NCBI GenBank assembly: GCA_947650285.1
Contig: CANTFL010001198.1
Coordinates: 248,001 to 312,000, forward strand
DNA: 64,000 nt
Direction of reading: 5' to 3'
From: Hyaloperonospora brassicae
Lineage: Eukaryota; Oomycota; Peronosporomycetes; Peronosporales; Peronosporaceae
The notes beneath the pieces were generated by a model. That model searched no databases. It saw only the letters and a program-made list of their open reading frames with translations, and had not been told where the DNA came from. Position numbers and translations under genes: made by a program. Shown here piece after piece: positions 42,111-54,379 of this stretch. Position 1 is the first letter of the stretch. The number at the start of each line of letters is the position of its first letter.

Positions 42111-42188
42111 GCAATCAACACATCATCTACCTCATCTCGCGGATTTATACTAGCTGCGAGAGCGCCTAGTATTTTATCCTTTCCTTTG

Positions 42189-43525
42189 TTACATCCTCTT
42201 GACATCCAGTTTCCAATTGGATAGCAGCGCAGCCCATCTTCCCAGTCTCCCATTGAGGCCAGAAGATTGAAATAGCCAAGCTAATGTCGAATATCGAGTG
42301 AGCACTCTGATCTTTCGTGATACTATCATGGTGTAGCATACTTCTAAGATTCGAAGTAGGGCTAAAGCCTCTTTCTCCACCATACCATAATTAACTTTAT
42401 TCGGCTTCAGTGTGCGACTCGTGAATGTCACCGGCCCTTATACGCCGTCATATTCTTGCAATAGAGATGCCGATACTGCCCACATACTAGCATATATCAC
42501 GATCACTAGAAGTCGATCTGGATCGAAATGTTTGAGGATCGGGGTTGTAGCGATCTTGGCCTTCAGCAAAGTGAATGAAATGGCGGCACTTTCCCACCGA
42601 GATCGCTCATTTGGATCATGTTCCCCTCCTTGTAATATCGCAACTTCCCGCCATAGCATCACGATCTACCATATGGCTCATCTCGAAAAAATCCGCCTCT
42701 CGTGACTCGTACAACACAGATGCATATACTGCAAAATCTTTTACAAAACGACTGTAGTAGTTCAAGCTACCCAGAAAAGATTGCATGGATCGCAAAGTTG
42801 TGTGCAAATAAATGTTGACCAGCGATCCTAGATCTTTAGGATTGGCCTCCAACCCCGCTAATGATACCTGATGACCTAAGTAATCCACTTTACACCGTCC
42901 CAAAAACCCTTGGTCAGACTGATCGACAGATTCCATCGATATCATGCTGTCAATAAACTATCGACCTTATCGTACAGAGATATCCATGACGTAGCCGGGA
43001 TCAATATATCGTCAATATAAAATCGTCTGCCCAGCACGGACGGCGCTTGATTCGTTTCCGGCCCTCTCTTAGTAAACACATCAGCTAACTTAGGATGATC
43101 CGTTGCATTCACATCCTTATCTGCGCCGATTAGAGATACCCAAGTAGAGCATTATCAATCAAACGCTGATAAATATGTGGGGCGTTCTTCAATCCAAAAG
43201 GCATCCGCAACCATTCAAACAGGCCTGACGGCGTGATAAACGCAGAGATCGATCTTGCTCGTTCGGTCATCTCTACCACCCAAAATCCACTCGCCATGTC
43301 CAGCGAACAATACCACATTGCTTTGATCATGTCCTGCAACAATTCACTGATAAGTGCCATAGGGTACACCATCAGCCGTGTTAGCTGATTAAACCATTGA
43401 TAGTCGATGCACAGTCGGATATATTCTCCATTTTTCTTAATATTCACAACTATTGGTGATGCCCACGGCGATGTCGAAGGTCGGATAATCTTGGCTGACA
43501 ACAGGCCGTTTATTAGATCGGCCAA
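42189..43525 (-). pseudogene. reverse transcriptase and first RNase H of element D
   Basis: RT fingers and palm at 43130-43525 (IRPSTSPWASPIVVNI, YPMALISELLQDM, CSLDMASGFWVVEMT, MPFGLKNAPHIYQRLIDN). YIDD is encoded at 43008-43019 in another frame, and the thumb at 42616-42945 (LRSMQSFLGSLNYYSRFV). RNase H at 42438-42662 (YASMWAVSASLLQEYDG, where Met replaces the usual Asp) and 42189-42431 (MVEKEALALLRIL). At least four frame breaks. Confidence 0.85.
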
Positions 43526-43762
43526 CTTCTAACGAAACTTTGGCGCAACAGGTTGTACACGCTGAGCGATTGGCCTCGCCTCTCCCACATCAATATCACA
43601 AACGACCCCTCGTGCTGCAGGGGGTAATGCATTTCCTTTCCCGATCAACAGGTGACGGCTTCTCCATATCCGTCGTCGCAAATCCTCCTGATCTTCTGTC
43701 AAGGGTGTTCCAGGATCACCAACTTGGACATCGTCTATTGTTATCTGGGTCGTGGATATGGT

Positions 43763-44491
43763 TTACTCCGGCAGCACAGCCATGTGTTGTTCCACATCCA
43801 TCGCGAACAGTTCAACTCCCTCGTGATAGTATGTCGATTCATCCGGTACATCACTTTCCATTACTTCGCCGTCGATCGTGACAGCTTTCACGTCGTCATC
43901 TAGTCGTGCAGACTGGCTATGCACCTCCCGATCCTCAACCTTGATCCCGTCTGGGTGACAGTTGGACTGTCCATGTAGCGGATCAGTTATCTCATGGTTG
44001 TCCTTCGGTGTCATAGCCTCTTCTGCAACCATGTACTCTTCACCTGAATGTTCTGGAGTCTTCCGCACTGCGTTGACCGCACACGATCTCATTGTCGATC
44101 TATCATCGTTGTCTTCATTATTCTCTCCACTCGTATATTCGTTTTGCAATTCCTCGTTAAAGTCACCATTAGAGTCGGATAGTGAGGCGATCTGTGCAGA
44201 ATCCCTGATGTCGTCTGATTTCCGTTTTCAACGTGTCAAAATTCGGATAGGTTTCTCATACGTGGGATGATCAATTAACGGGCCCGTGTAGGCTTCGGCT
44301 TTTTCTTCTTCTCGATCTGTAATGGATTCAAAAGCCAATGTCTGCCATTCCATGTAACGCCGTGATCCTCCAGATACAAATCCTTTAGATCGCGGGATCA
44401 TACCTTCTGTCATCCACAACGCTATAGAGGCCCTGCAGTATAAGATCAAGTCACGATCGCTTACATTTGTAAGCTGCAAGAACTTAATCAT
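43763..44491 (-). pseudogene. spacer between protease and RT of element D
   Basis: Two acidic, low-complexity frames matching the spacer of E and G (RRYMEWQTLAFESITDREEE, as YNEWQTLAFEATTKKEEE in E). Function unknown. Confidence 0.6.
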
Positions 44492-44663
44492 TCATGGACC
44501 ATTCGTCACGGTAGGAATCCACGCCACATCCCGTCGCACCCAAAATTATATATTTAGGAGGGTTGGCGCCGATCCTGACTTCCGTCGATCTGCCTGCCGC
44601 AATGGCTATATGTTGATCGTTAATGTTGACCGCCGATATATACGATCGGTACTATGGTCTTCG

Positions 44664-45122
44664 TCAAGCCAGACAGATTCGGACTTCATCATGCAGGCAA
44701 AGGGTTCCGTCGGCCAAATCGAAACGAATACCTGCAGGAACCATGAAGTCCATGCCCAGTATAGATTCTTGACCGACTTGATCCTTAACCCAGACATCAG
44801 AATAATACATTAGTGATCCGTTTAGTGTGATCTTGATCTTGGTCCGTCCTACCATCATATAAGTACTCTCTCCGATCCCAACACATTCTTGTGTTTGGTT
44901 CTCATCTATCACACACCCTACCATACGAGCAAAGGTAGTGTCGATGATTGAGATCTCCGCACCAGAGTTAAACAGAAAGATGGCCTTCTCATTGTTGATC
45001 TTGCCCACTGCTTTCGCTTGTTTAGACCATTTTCCCGGAGTATGATACTTCCGGTATCCCCTCGACTCACCCGGGGTGAGATCGAACTCCATCTCCACCG
45101 GGGATCGGGCATAATAGTCCAC
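44664..45122 (-). pseudogene. aspartic protease of element D
   Basis: 152 open codons with AIFLFNSGAEISIIDTTFA, where the catalytic Asp of the DSG motif is Asn, then ILGMDFMVPAGIRFDLADG. Probably inactive. E and G keep DSG. Confidence 0.8.
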
Positions 45123-45393
45123 CGCTTCACACTTGATATTAAAGAGGTCCGTTTTAAACGATCACATATATTAGAGATCGGATCGCGCCGATCTTCAACT
45201 TCTTGTTCATCCGACTTCTTCTCAGAAAATACATATATGCATAGCCCAGAACGCTCGGCTCGTGCCAGATTTCAACCTGGAGAGCGTCCTAGTTTTGCAT
45301 TTCCTCGACCTTCGGGGGAAACATACCAACATGCTATGTAGGCACATACCACTGGCGGATTAGGTTAAAGAGCTCTTCCATGGGGCATATGCC

Positions 45394-45490
45394 ATTCTCA
45401 TGTAACTCTCCACATGCTGCACACACGTAGAAACACTTGTCCGATGGATGACCTTCGCGACCGCACTTCCGGCACGTTAGTCTCTGCCAG
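45394..45490 (-). pseudogene. nucleocapsid zinc knuckles of element D
   Basis: CRKCGREGHPSDKC then CAACGELHENGIC, the same unusual pair of C-X2-C-X4-H-X4-C and C-X2-C-X3-H-X4-C as in E. Confidence 0.8.
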
Positions 45491-45810
45491 CATCTAAGAT
45501 CATCACGTCGCGTTGATCCGCAGTGGGTTCATGCCTTCGGTTTTCCACCTCGATCACGTACACCTTCTTCACCAGTATTCTTTTGCCAGGTACGATGATC
45601 TTGATTCGATCTCTCTTGACCAGATGCACTGGTCACACAAACTCGGCGGCGATCCTTGTCTTCATCCGATCCTATCGAGTCCGATTTCGATACGCTACTT
45701 TTGATCCGCTCACGGATTGCCCTTAACACCCGAGCAGTTTTGGATGACGTAGGATTCGTGGAGGCATTCGCTCGCTGGTGGAACTTGTTCGATCCTGTCG
45801 ACGTCTTCAA

Positions 45811-47645
45811 CTAACGACTCCTCATCCTTTGGCATGTACGTATAGTCTCATCCAACTCATCGCCATCGGCCAATCGTAGTAGGGTCAGCTGCTTGGCCAG
45901 ATCGCGATCGTCCAACGTGGCAATGAAATGTTCCACATGTTCACGACGTGTGTCCGATGTCGCCATCCTCTCGTCTCTGATAGCGATCTTGGCCTGCTTA
46001 GCCGCGACATTTAAGCGGTGCAGATACTCCTGTGGGTTTTCATCCGATCGATTCCGTGTGAGATAGTATTGTCTGGCCAGAGACACACCTTGCCCTCCAT
46101 ACTGTACCATAAACTCATCCAGCAATCTCGTCCACTTCTTTCGAGTGGATTCAACTTAGCTGATTATACCAATTTCGAGCGGGTACTGTCAGCAGATCTC
46201 CGAACACCAAACGCTTCTCCTCATCGGGCGCTTGATCGCGCAAGAAGGCCGATTTTACCTTGCTGATCCAGCTTCTGGCCCGATCTTCATCTCGATCCTT
46301 GCCACTGAACTCTTTCAGCTCTGTCATCGCCGACACCCGAATGCGTTGAGGTATGCTACAACTATCTTGCAACGTCTCGGTCGTAGCTACCATAGCGTGT
46401 CTACGATCTTCTTGTCCCAAATCATCTGGATCGATGTCTTCACGGTCGAAAAACTTTGGTTGACTGCTGATCGACTGCACTGATTCCATCTTCACATCGA
46501 GGGTGTATCTTTTATAGGATCTAGCAGGCTTGGTCTTTTGGCTAGGATAAATCGTTTGATACGATCGTTCCTGTTGATATTGGCGAAAACGTTTCATGGC
46601 CTCATCGAGGTATGTCTGCAGGAGTCCTTGCGTAGTAGTCGTCATCTGCTCTTTATCACCTGTGGCCTTCTATCGCGAGTTTAGCTTCACCGACTTGACT
46701 CGATTGCATAGATGTGTTGCACCACTTGGGCCTAGATACATTCGCTGGATGCCGACCAAATCATCTGACTCCATCTCTGATTCCACCGAGGCATAATGCG
46801 ACGATCCGGTATGATACCCCCTCGACACATCGTCGATCGTAGCAACCGCTTGATCCGCGGATTCGTACTTCCCCGTCAGAGGAATTAGCTTGTCCTACAG
46901 CGATCGACACGCATGGATCACCTGATCCTGATCGCATTCCAGCAGTTCGTTCGCATCAAACGCCCCAGCGACGTATCCAGCCTCTTGCAACAGCTGGATG
47001 ATCGCGCTGATCCCTTCTACTGCGTTAGTCGCCACCTTCGTCCGGGATATCGGGCCTTGTATCTCTTCGATTAGCTTTAGATTCAGTATCCGTAGCACGG
47101 GGTCGCTCGATAGCAGATTCTTGAGCGCCTTCCAATGGAATCCCTGCGCCAGTTTATCCAACTTCCAGCCTTCCAGCTTCATAATCAGAGCATCGTCTAC
47201 GAACTTGCCCGGTTTCACGAACGCTTTCACGCCGTGATCGTGTCGATCCGATCTGGGCCCTTCTTTCTTCACTCGATCTGTCTTTAAAGTCGTCTTCTTT
47301 GACATTGCTTGAGTGGTCTTGTGTAGTTTTAGGTCAGTTTTCGCTAAAGGTATTTCACCCAGCGATTCGTGGTTTGCAGCACGATCCACGGTGGTCCCTA
47401 AAGGGACCATATGAGGAGGTCGAGGGTTATCTTCCAGATCGATTGATCGATCTTCTGTTAAAAAATTTGTCATCAGAGCCCCTCCCAAAACTCGATAATC
47501 CGGAAATCTTTTAAAATAACGCGTCGGAGGCGATCCCTTTGCCTCTATCGCTTCCATCCCAGGTTAAGCCTTGACTTTCACTTCTTCACTTAGAGACTCA
47601 CGGTGAAATCCCGAGTCTTCAGAAGATCCAGTCACGCGCACCATT
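45811..47645 (-). pseudogene. Gag of element D, broken
   Basis: The first frame after the LTR starts MVRVTGSSEDSGFHRE and ends KVKA at a stop. 46895-47557 continues ([17 protein letters not shown], basic and acidic tracts, [14 protein letters not shown]). 46151-46645 and 45811-46125 hold the core (DLLTVPARNWYNQLS, LDEFMVQYGGQGVS, NPQEYLHRLNVAAKQAKI). Stops or shifts separate them. Confidence 0.8.
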
Positions 47646-48693
47646 GTAGTGGAGTGGCGATCGCTCAATTTATGAGTCGATCCCAACTCTCCACTGGTGC
47701 CCGGATGACCGACTAACGGAGGGGGTACTCCGATTCCGTGTGTGTTGCCTTCCTCACCTTGTGTACCCGTCGGTAGGGCGGGTTGCACTCTTCCAGGTGG
47801 ACTCGTGTCGGAGGAAAACTTGACCGTGTTGGAGATGGGGTTGTGATCGTGCGGGAATCTTCACGCGATCACGGGGTACTTGTGGGTACTAATATAAGTT
47901 ACCCTGATCTTAACGAGATCGCCTTGTCCACTATGTGGTAGCTTGACCCGCGAGCCTTCTCGCGAATCTTGCGCCTTGCCTTTACGTGTCTTGCTGCGTC
48001 CGATCGCATTTGATGTTTCTTGAGAGTTCTTGAGCACACCTGGCCAAAACAATCCAGGTGTGACACTCGCGTAGACGTATATCATGACTCTTTATTCGAT
48101 GGGGGGCCAAAGATCCTACCCGGAAGAGATAACGTATGCCTTGTGAAGTAAATTTAACTCTGTTTAATGTTAACCAACCTAAACCCTATCCCGATGCCTA
48201 TCCGTATATCTTAACCAGATGACACGCGTCGGCATTCCAGGAGGATCGTCCCCTCGCATTTATGTGGTCCACACCCAGTGCATCCACCGTTGTATCTTCT
48301 TGTGGCCCACCCAAGATATCCTCGGGATCCTACTAGCGGATCGTGATCCTACTAGCGGATCGGGATCCTGTTAGCGGATCGGGATCCACTTAGCGGATCG
48401 CAACTGGAGATCGGACATGCGATCCTGGGTTAGGATCGCGGTCTTCCAATGAGATAGAGGGCCTTGTATTGCCATGTCTCACGCCGGATTGCGTAATCAC
48501 AACGGGTGTGCCTACCCTATAGCCTCATCCCAGTCTGGGCGATCCTGTCCACTTGGGGATTGGGTACGCTATTGCCAGCCACCCATCCCAGCTTGTATCC
48601 ACCAATCATAGCATTTTTGGCTTAACTGGAGCGTGTGACCATTTAATCTGCCGATCCCAGTCCCAAAGAGATTTCCTTATGACCGCCTTGCCA
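47646..48693 (-). repeat. 5' LTR of element D
   Basis: 1,048 bp. It differs from 27935-28980 by about a dozen changes by eye, several within 25 bp of each end. It includes the GATC-rich tandem repeat at 48326-48400. Confidence 0.88.
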
Positions 48694-48697
48694 CTAT
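48694..48697. repeat. candidate target-site duplication of element D (ctat), right
   Basis: Matches 27931-27934; see the note there about the alternative reading. Confidence 0.5.
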
Positions 48698-49047
48698 ACC
48701 ATCAATGATTACAGACCTTCTCGGGATTTGCGTCTGAGCCGATACCGTTGCAGCATTCAACTTGTTGAATGCGTGTACTACCAGCCATCTGCCTGTGGCC
48801 TTTCGCACACAGAAGGTTGGAGAGCTATGAGGTGATGTTGATTTCCTCACATGGCCCGCTGCTAAGTGATCGGCACAGAACTTGTCGACGCTAGTACTTG
48901 TTCACGAGGCAGTGGCCATTGCTTCATGACGTAGTATTTCGAGCCGGATTTGAGCTCGATCTCGTGTCGAGTGCCTTTGTCCTTAGGCAACTCGCAAGGT
49001 ACGGATTCAGGGAACACATCCTTGAAATCGATCAAATCCTTATACAA
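48698..49047 (-). pseudogene. reverse transcriptase N-terminal part of element B
   Basis: Reads LYKDLIDFKDVFPESVPCEL and the HEIELKSGSKYYVMKQWPLP block. Then a frameshift (loss of a base near 48890), and fragments of VRKATGRWLVVHAFNKLNAA up to the D insertion site. Confidence 0.75.
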
Positions 49048-49068
49048 AGAATTTTCTTGAAGCGACTT

Positions 49069-50388
49069 TTAGGATTGAGACGTGTATCGCTCAATCCGAG
49101 TCTTCTCATCGAGGAAACTTTCGTCCATCGATGAGCTGCTGAGAACCCGTTCGTTCTCAGCAAATACTGTTGCCGACCGAATATCGGCCACATACTCATC
49201 CTCTGTGACGAGTATGCAGATCTGCTTGACTTTGCAACTACGCAGATCACGCAAGAACCGTTTCGGTTCTAGCGTTGGCAATTGAGTTATCTCCGAAGTT
49301 AACTTCGGAGGCACAATCAGATCAAGCGTATAAGCGCCTACGCTTGATCCGTCATTAACCAAGACGTTCAACGTCTCGGTTTCTTCCTGAGAACTTGCTT
49401 CCACAGGCTGCTGAGGGCCTGGTCCCTCAGCAAGTGACTCTTCAGGAATTACTTCCTCAAGTACGTGGGGACTTATTCCCTCGACGTCTTCCGACTGTGG
49501 CTGTGCAACCACAATCAGGCACCGATCCTCTACGGTCGACTCTCCAGTCGACCTAGGATGTCCATGTTGCCCCTTGGAGGCAACAGGTTTCTTACTTCTT
49601 ATATGCTGCCCGCTAGGCATGCATCCATGTCCCGGTCCACTCGACTTATTCGAGTGGTGGACCTCCGGCGCTGTCTGTACTTCTGTACAGCCGCCGGGAT
49701 CTTGCTCCACAGTGTAGTGATCAACTACACTGTGATCTTGTGCAGTCGTGCTAACGACCGTACCGCAAGTGAGGCCATCGCACTCACTCGCAGAACATCC
49801 ACACGCTTGTGGACGCTCCAAGATGTTCATCAGATGGCCATCTGATGAACAAGCGGCAGGCATCTTCACGGATCGATGCTGCCAGCTCACCCTTGGCTTG
49901 TACTTTCTGAGCCAAGGTAATCCCAGGATGACATCAAATTTGTCACCCAGATCTAGTACGATGAAGTCATCATCGTACTGTTCGACCTCTAACGTGTAGT
50001 GGATTCCTACTACACGTTTCTCAACGGTTATCGATGCGCCTGTTGCAAGGCGCACCGCCATTCTTGTGAGGGGAATGTCGCGCTCAACGAACTTGAGCCT
50101 ACGACCCTCTAGTGACTGGCGTCGAACAAAGTTGTTCGACGCCCCACAGTCTACTAGGGCACGAAGCGACAAATCATTTGTCGCTTCCAACTTCAAGGTG
50201 ATGAGAGAAACGTCATCACCAGGTGCAGAGACACACAATGATTGTGTATCTGGAGCAACTTTCGTCACGAGATTTGAAAATTCTCTTGAGGTTGCTGGAT
50301 CAGTAGGGCGCTCCGCCCCTACTGACCCCGACCATTTTTTGATGGTCCGTCTCGCTGTTGCGGCTTTGCAAAAGCGTCTGACATTCAC
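49069..50388 (-). pseudogene. protease part of element B pol
   Basis: 439 open codons with LRALVDCGASNNFVRR, VILGLPWLRKYKP and the same spacer as C, ending RIERYTSQS at the TAA shared with C. Upstream it reads through the slippery heptamer (50334-50340) in the pol frame. But B gag ends earlier at 50408, because its 3' end derives from a different subfamily. Confidence 0.75.
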
Positions 50389-50407
50389 CCTCCAATTATT
50401 CTTACTG

Positions 50408-51433
50408 TTAGTCGATTACCGTGCTCAGCCCGCGAGGTTCTGAGCGGGGGATACTGCACTCATATGCGTGGTGTCCCGGTTTATGACAGCGATTGCACCT
50501 CTGCAATCGCTTGTGATTTGCAGAGCGAGGTTTCTCGCCCTCGACATTACAGAGGTCCATTGGATCTTGACCTTCGACCCCTGATCGTCTCTGCGGACGA
50601 TGCGGGGTCAACGTAGTGTGAGCCTGTATCACACTAAAGTCTTTTTGCTCCGCTGCGAAGATTGCCTTTGAGAGCATATTTAGCTCTCCGCGGAACAGGT
50701 GGTCCCTAACGAGACCGTCTGAAAGCCCTTGGTAAAAGATTGTGATCAACACAAACTCCTTCACAGGGCTCACTACCATGCAGCTTGCAAGGTAGCGTAC
50801 ATCTTGGGCGTAAGCGTGAGCCTTACGCTTACCCTGCTTGGTTTGCAGGAGCTCCGAAAGAGTCCTGAACTCTGATTTGGGCGGCTCTAATGTCTCACTG
50901 AGCAGGGTCTTGAAGGTCCTCGACGACATAAACACATGTGGGTCGTGCAACTTGAGTTTCAGGGCCCAAGCTCTGGCTTCTCCTGCCAGGTTAGACTGAG
51001 CGAATGAGACTTTCATTCGTTCATCGTCGATGCGACGAGCATCGATGGCATCGTCCAGCTTGACGAACCACCTCAATAGGGAGTCTTCCTCGACTACCCG
51101 ATACTTGGAGACCTTTAGTTTTAGAGACTCCCGTCGACGCTCACGCGTCGGCTCTGCGGACTGAGACTTGTGATGTATTAGAGTTTTAGTCCTATGAAGA
51201 TCTTGTTGTTGCAACAAGGTCACCTGCGTTCGCGACTCGTCAAATTCTCGTTGCAAGAACTTGCTAATGACTACATGTTGCTGGCCCCTATCCCTAGAGG
51301 ATAGCATGGCCCATATGGCTTCCTCGCCAACGGGTGAACTCATTCGTTCGATCGCAATCCATTCGATGTCGCTCAAATGGGAGTAGCTTTCACAAGTTCC
51401 GTGAAAGCTGTCGCCGTCTACATCGTCCAACAT
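50408..51433 (-). CDS. gag: Gag of element B (second subfamily)
   Basis: 341 residues from MLDDVDGDSFHGTCESYSHL. Gag core SLLRWFVKLDDAIDARRIDD, EARAWALKLKLHDP and QGLSDGLVRDHLFRGELNML, then the knuckle CNRCHKPGHHAYEC, ending shortly after. It is about half identical to the A and C Gag by eye. Its normal C-terminus and frameshift site are lost at a recombination-like junction near 50390. Confidence 0.8.
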   Translation of the reverse strand: MLDDVDGDSFHGTCESYSHLSDIEWIAIERMSSPVGEEAIWAMLSSRDRGQQHVVISKFLQREFDESRTQVTLLQQQDLHRTKTLIHHKSQSAEPTRERRRESLKLKVSKYRVVEEDSLLRWFVKLDDAIDARRIDDERMKVSFAQSNLAGEARAWALKLKLHDPHVFMSSRTFKTLLSETLEPPKSEFRTLSELLQTKQGKRKAHAYAQDVRYLASCMVVSPVKEFVLITIFYQGLSDGLVRDHLFRGELNMLSKAIFAAEQKDFSVIQAHTTLTPHRPQRRSGVEGQDPMDLCNVEGEKPRSANHKRLQRCNRCHKPGHHAYECSIPRSEPRGLSTVID

Positions 51434-51489
51434 GATCGTGTTAAGCGATGGGGTTGTTGTTCTTGGACGGACTACATAGTGCTTCCAGG

Positions 51490-51930
51490 TGTAACGGGGC
51501 ACTGCTGACTACGTACTGGTTGACCAGTACGGAGTATACTTCCACTGACAACAGTGGTCTACAGTGCCCTGCTAGGTGTTGAAGGAACACAGAGGAATGA
51601 AAGGAGACTAAGTAGTCAGACCAGTCTCTGGTAAAAGTAAAACCGTATTGACATAATTAAATCCTATAACTTCTTGAATCTTCTGTTGTCCTGACTTAAT
51701 TATACCAATAAAACTAAATGTATGATGACGCCTACTCAACACCCATTGCGCGAGTCTAGCAGCGACTGGTGGGTTGATAACATCACGGTATCAACCAATG
51801 AGTAGAACCTTCGGTCATCTCAACAATATCACCATATCTTGTGATATTGTCAAAAGAATATTCGACGTGATATTCTTTATTGTCAAATTGTTTTAAATGA
51901 CAATTTTATGTAACGAGCTAACCCACTACA
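51490..51930 (-). repeat. 5' LTR of element B
   Basis: 441 bp, TGTAACGGGGCACTG...CCCACTACA. The terminal bases have drifted from CCCGTTACA. The right flank (tgtag) does not match the left flank of B (gtatg). Confidence 0.88.
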
Positions 51931-54090
51931 TGTAGCTTCTGATGTACCGCTTGTTGCGTGGGCGATAGAAGAGGATGCGCTCTTTCTGCGTTGCCGGTCG
52001 CTCAAGTGCCGCTTGTGATGCAAACTGATGGTGCCGCACGTGCAAATGTGTTGACGAGCACTGGTAAACAAACAGCTCAATGTACATCCAGAGAGACACA
52101 AGCGTGTCACAAGTGATGTGACCAGCCAAGACTTTGCTTACAGTCACGTCTCATAATGAACGTCTCACAGGCTTTGTCCGACACAAGTGTTGATTTCCCG
52201 TCATTGTCTACGTCAGGTCACCAAAGCTGAGCCTTGGCACATTCCAATTGCGCTGGCAAAGTCTTAAGTATGGACTTTGTCAAGCATCGTGCTAATTTCA
52301 CTGTGTGCTACGCCAACATCTCCAGGTAACGAATATGAGTGCGTAGTCGTTGTCAACGACAGTATTAGATCGGCCGAGCAGTGCAACCCTGCAAGGCCTA
52401 ATGTTGAGTGCGGGGTTCTGTATGGAATATCAGCACGAATCAGATCGAGTCACGAGCAACTTTGGCAGCGAGCTTGCTAACCCATCCATTCAGGGGAAAC
52501 CACCGAGAATAAGCAATTGGTTGTCGGCCAGAATTCGTCCTACCACCGTAACGATTTGTCGACCATTTTGGCAACATGTGCTACCTTTTCGTTCTCTGGG
52601 TTCGGCACAGTCATCCAGCTTATCTTGTGACGACCAGCCACCGTCCTCTTCGCTTTTTTCAGCGTAGACCTACACGTCACACGCTGTTTGGATAGCTACA
52701 TGTGGGCGAGTGCTAGCGGGTGCGTAGTTGAACGTGCCACGCGACAGGCGTTTAAGTTACTCAGTATGTGTGTGCCATGCAGACTCGGCTTTTACTCTTA
52801 CACATGCATGCTTTTCCACAGCGGGGGATCGTGCACTATGGAAGGTGTCGTGGTTCGTCACGTGCTTTTTGCCGAGAGGTCGTATGCTCAGAACAGAAGT
52901 TCCCGGTATTACTATAGAGCGATACGTATCGTGTATTGTCCACAGACCTTGTTTTAGTCTTAGGTAAAGATCGAATCAATAGCCGCTGGTCTGGAACGAT
53001 TGGTTCCTAGCAAATGCATCGGGGGAAACCCAAATGTAGCGCCTATTCAAGACATGACGGATGCTAAACTACTATGACTGTAGCGAAAATGATCGAGACC
53101 AGGCAGGAGGAGGTTCAGAATTCGTGATAGGCTCAGCCTTGCAGTTTTTACCGGTTTGAGTATCATTTAACTCTGACGTTCGATTTGAGAGTGTGTCGAC
53201 TGTTTTGAACGCAAGTCAATTGTGCCCCAAAGCTCGCGAATTGTTTAACGTTCACAGTGTTGTGTATCGAGCTGTCATGGAAGAAGCAATAAACCAATGA
53301 CACTATTCTAAATAAGCCGTGATGGTGAAGATAGTTGATCCGGCGCACACTCCGCTTGTACTGACACACTACAAGCACTTTACACTATAACAGTAAAGGC
53401 AAGTGCCTCGATTCCTCACGCACAGTAGACGTGCAGAGGAACGTGAGTCTACTCAACAAACACGTTTAGAAGAAGGGAAAAGCAGAACTGAATTTGGTGC
53501 AGTGTAAAATTCCCTAAATAAACCTATTTGATCTTGTCTTGACCATATTTGTAATGGGGGGGGTTCGTAGGTTGGTTGCCGACATCACATGTGTGGTTTA
53601 GACCAGGAATGAGATCCCATTAAAATGATACGCGAACACCGTATCAGTTGCGGGGGCTGACACGCCCAGCCCACAAATACGAGATCTTTTAAAGGGTATT
53701 AATTGAAGCATTAGTTTCAAGATTAAATATGTTTAGTCTGATGTGTTCTTTTCGATAAAAAAAATAACGTTCAGCTCCCCTTTTGATCGAATAGAGACAC
53801 GTGCCTTCTTAAAGCGTCTCAGGTCATCAGAGAGTCAATTCTTGTTAAGACACAGACTCGCTAGCACACTGTGCAGTCGATTGACTAAATCGTTTAGGTC
53901 CCTTGATCAAGGACCTGGAGCTGTAATCTCGTTGACTCAAAGAGTCTAGTTCTTGTAAAAAAACTACCTTGTTCGCAAAGCAGGTAGACTTACTCTGGCT
54001 AGGAGCTGTACCAGCTCCGCTACACTTGGTAGCACTTGTATTCAATCCACGCCTGAGTCTGTAACGACAGGTTCTCCTTCAAATTTGGAA
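51931..54090. other. unassigned sequence between B and F
   Basis: Only short frames without recognisable domains. An oligo-G run lies near 53560. It does not continue the RT of element E, as would be expected if B had simply inserted into E. Confidence 0.4.
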
Positions 54091-54379
54091 AAATACACTC
54101 GTCTTTTCGAACCCCGAAAGGTTGCGCTTGTAAAGTTGACTACGGCTTCGGTCCCAGAGTATGTGGAGCTCCTTGTATCACAAGACCTGGACGTAACTAA
54201 CGCACGTCTCGAGAGATTTTAGAAGTACGAGACGACCCTTGTAGGGCAGGTTCAAGGTCAAATGGATAAGGTTATTCCCGCACGCTTTGTGTCTGTGTCA
54301 GACGATTAGGCTAAGCGTCAGCCAGTCAAGTTGGGCATTAAACCCTACTCCAATAAACAAAAAGAGGTTCATATCCTCT

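Larger units (their letters stand above)
27935..48693 (-). mobile_element. Gypsy element D, long-LTR type with dual RNase H, interrupted by C
   Basis: Flanked by about 1,046-1,048 bp LTRs. Order on the minus strand: gag, two zinc knuckles, protease, spacer, RT, RNase H, second RNase H, integrase, chromodomain. A plus-strand reading frame follows between pol and the 3' LTR. Without C it is about 12.8 kb. LTRs differ at only about a dozen positions by eye, clustered near the ends, while the coding part has many stops. It sits within the RT of B. Confidence 0.88.
48698..51930 (-). mobile_element. Gypsy element B, right part (RT start to 5' LTR)
   Basis: Continues B after the D insertion: start of RT, protease, gag and 5' LTR. 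48870-50390 is nearly identical to element C, including the TAA before RT. Gag and the LTR belong to the second subfamily. Confidence 0.88.

Noticed and set aside
53455..53510. agaagggaaaagcagaactg as an LTR of the A family
   Set aside because: Only about 20 bp resemble the A LTR (gtagggtaaaagcagaactg), and no further LTR similarity follows.
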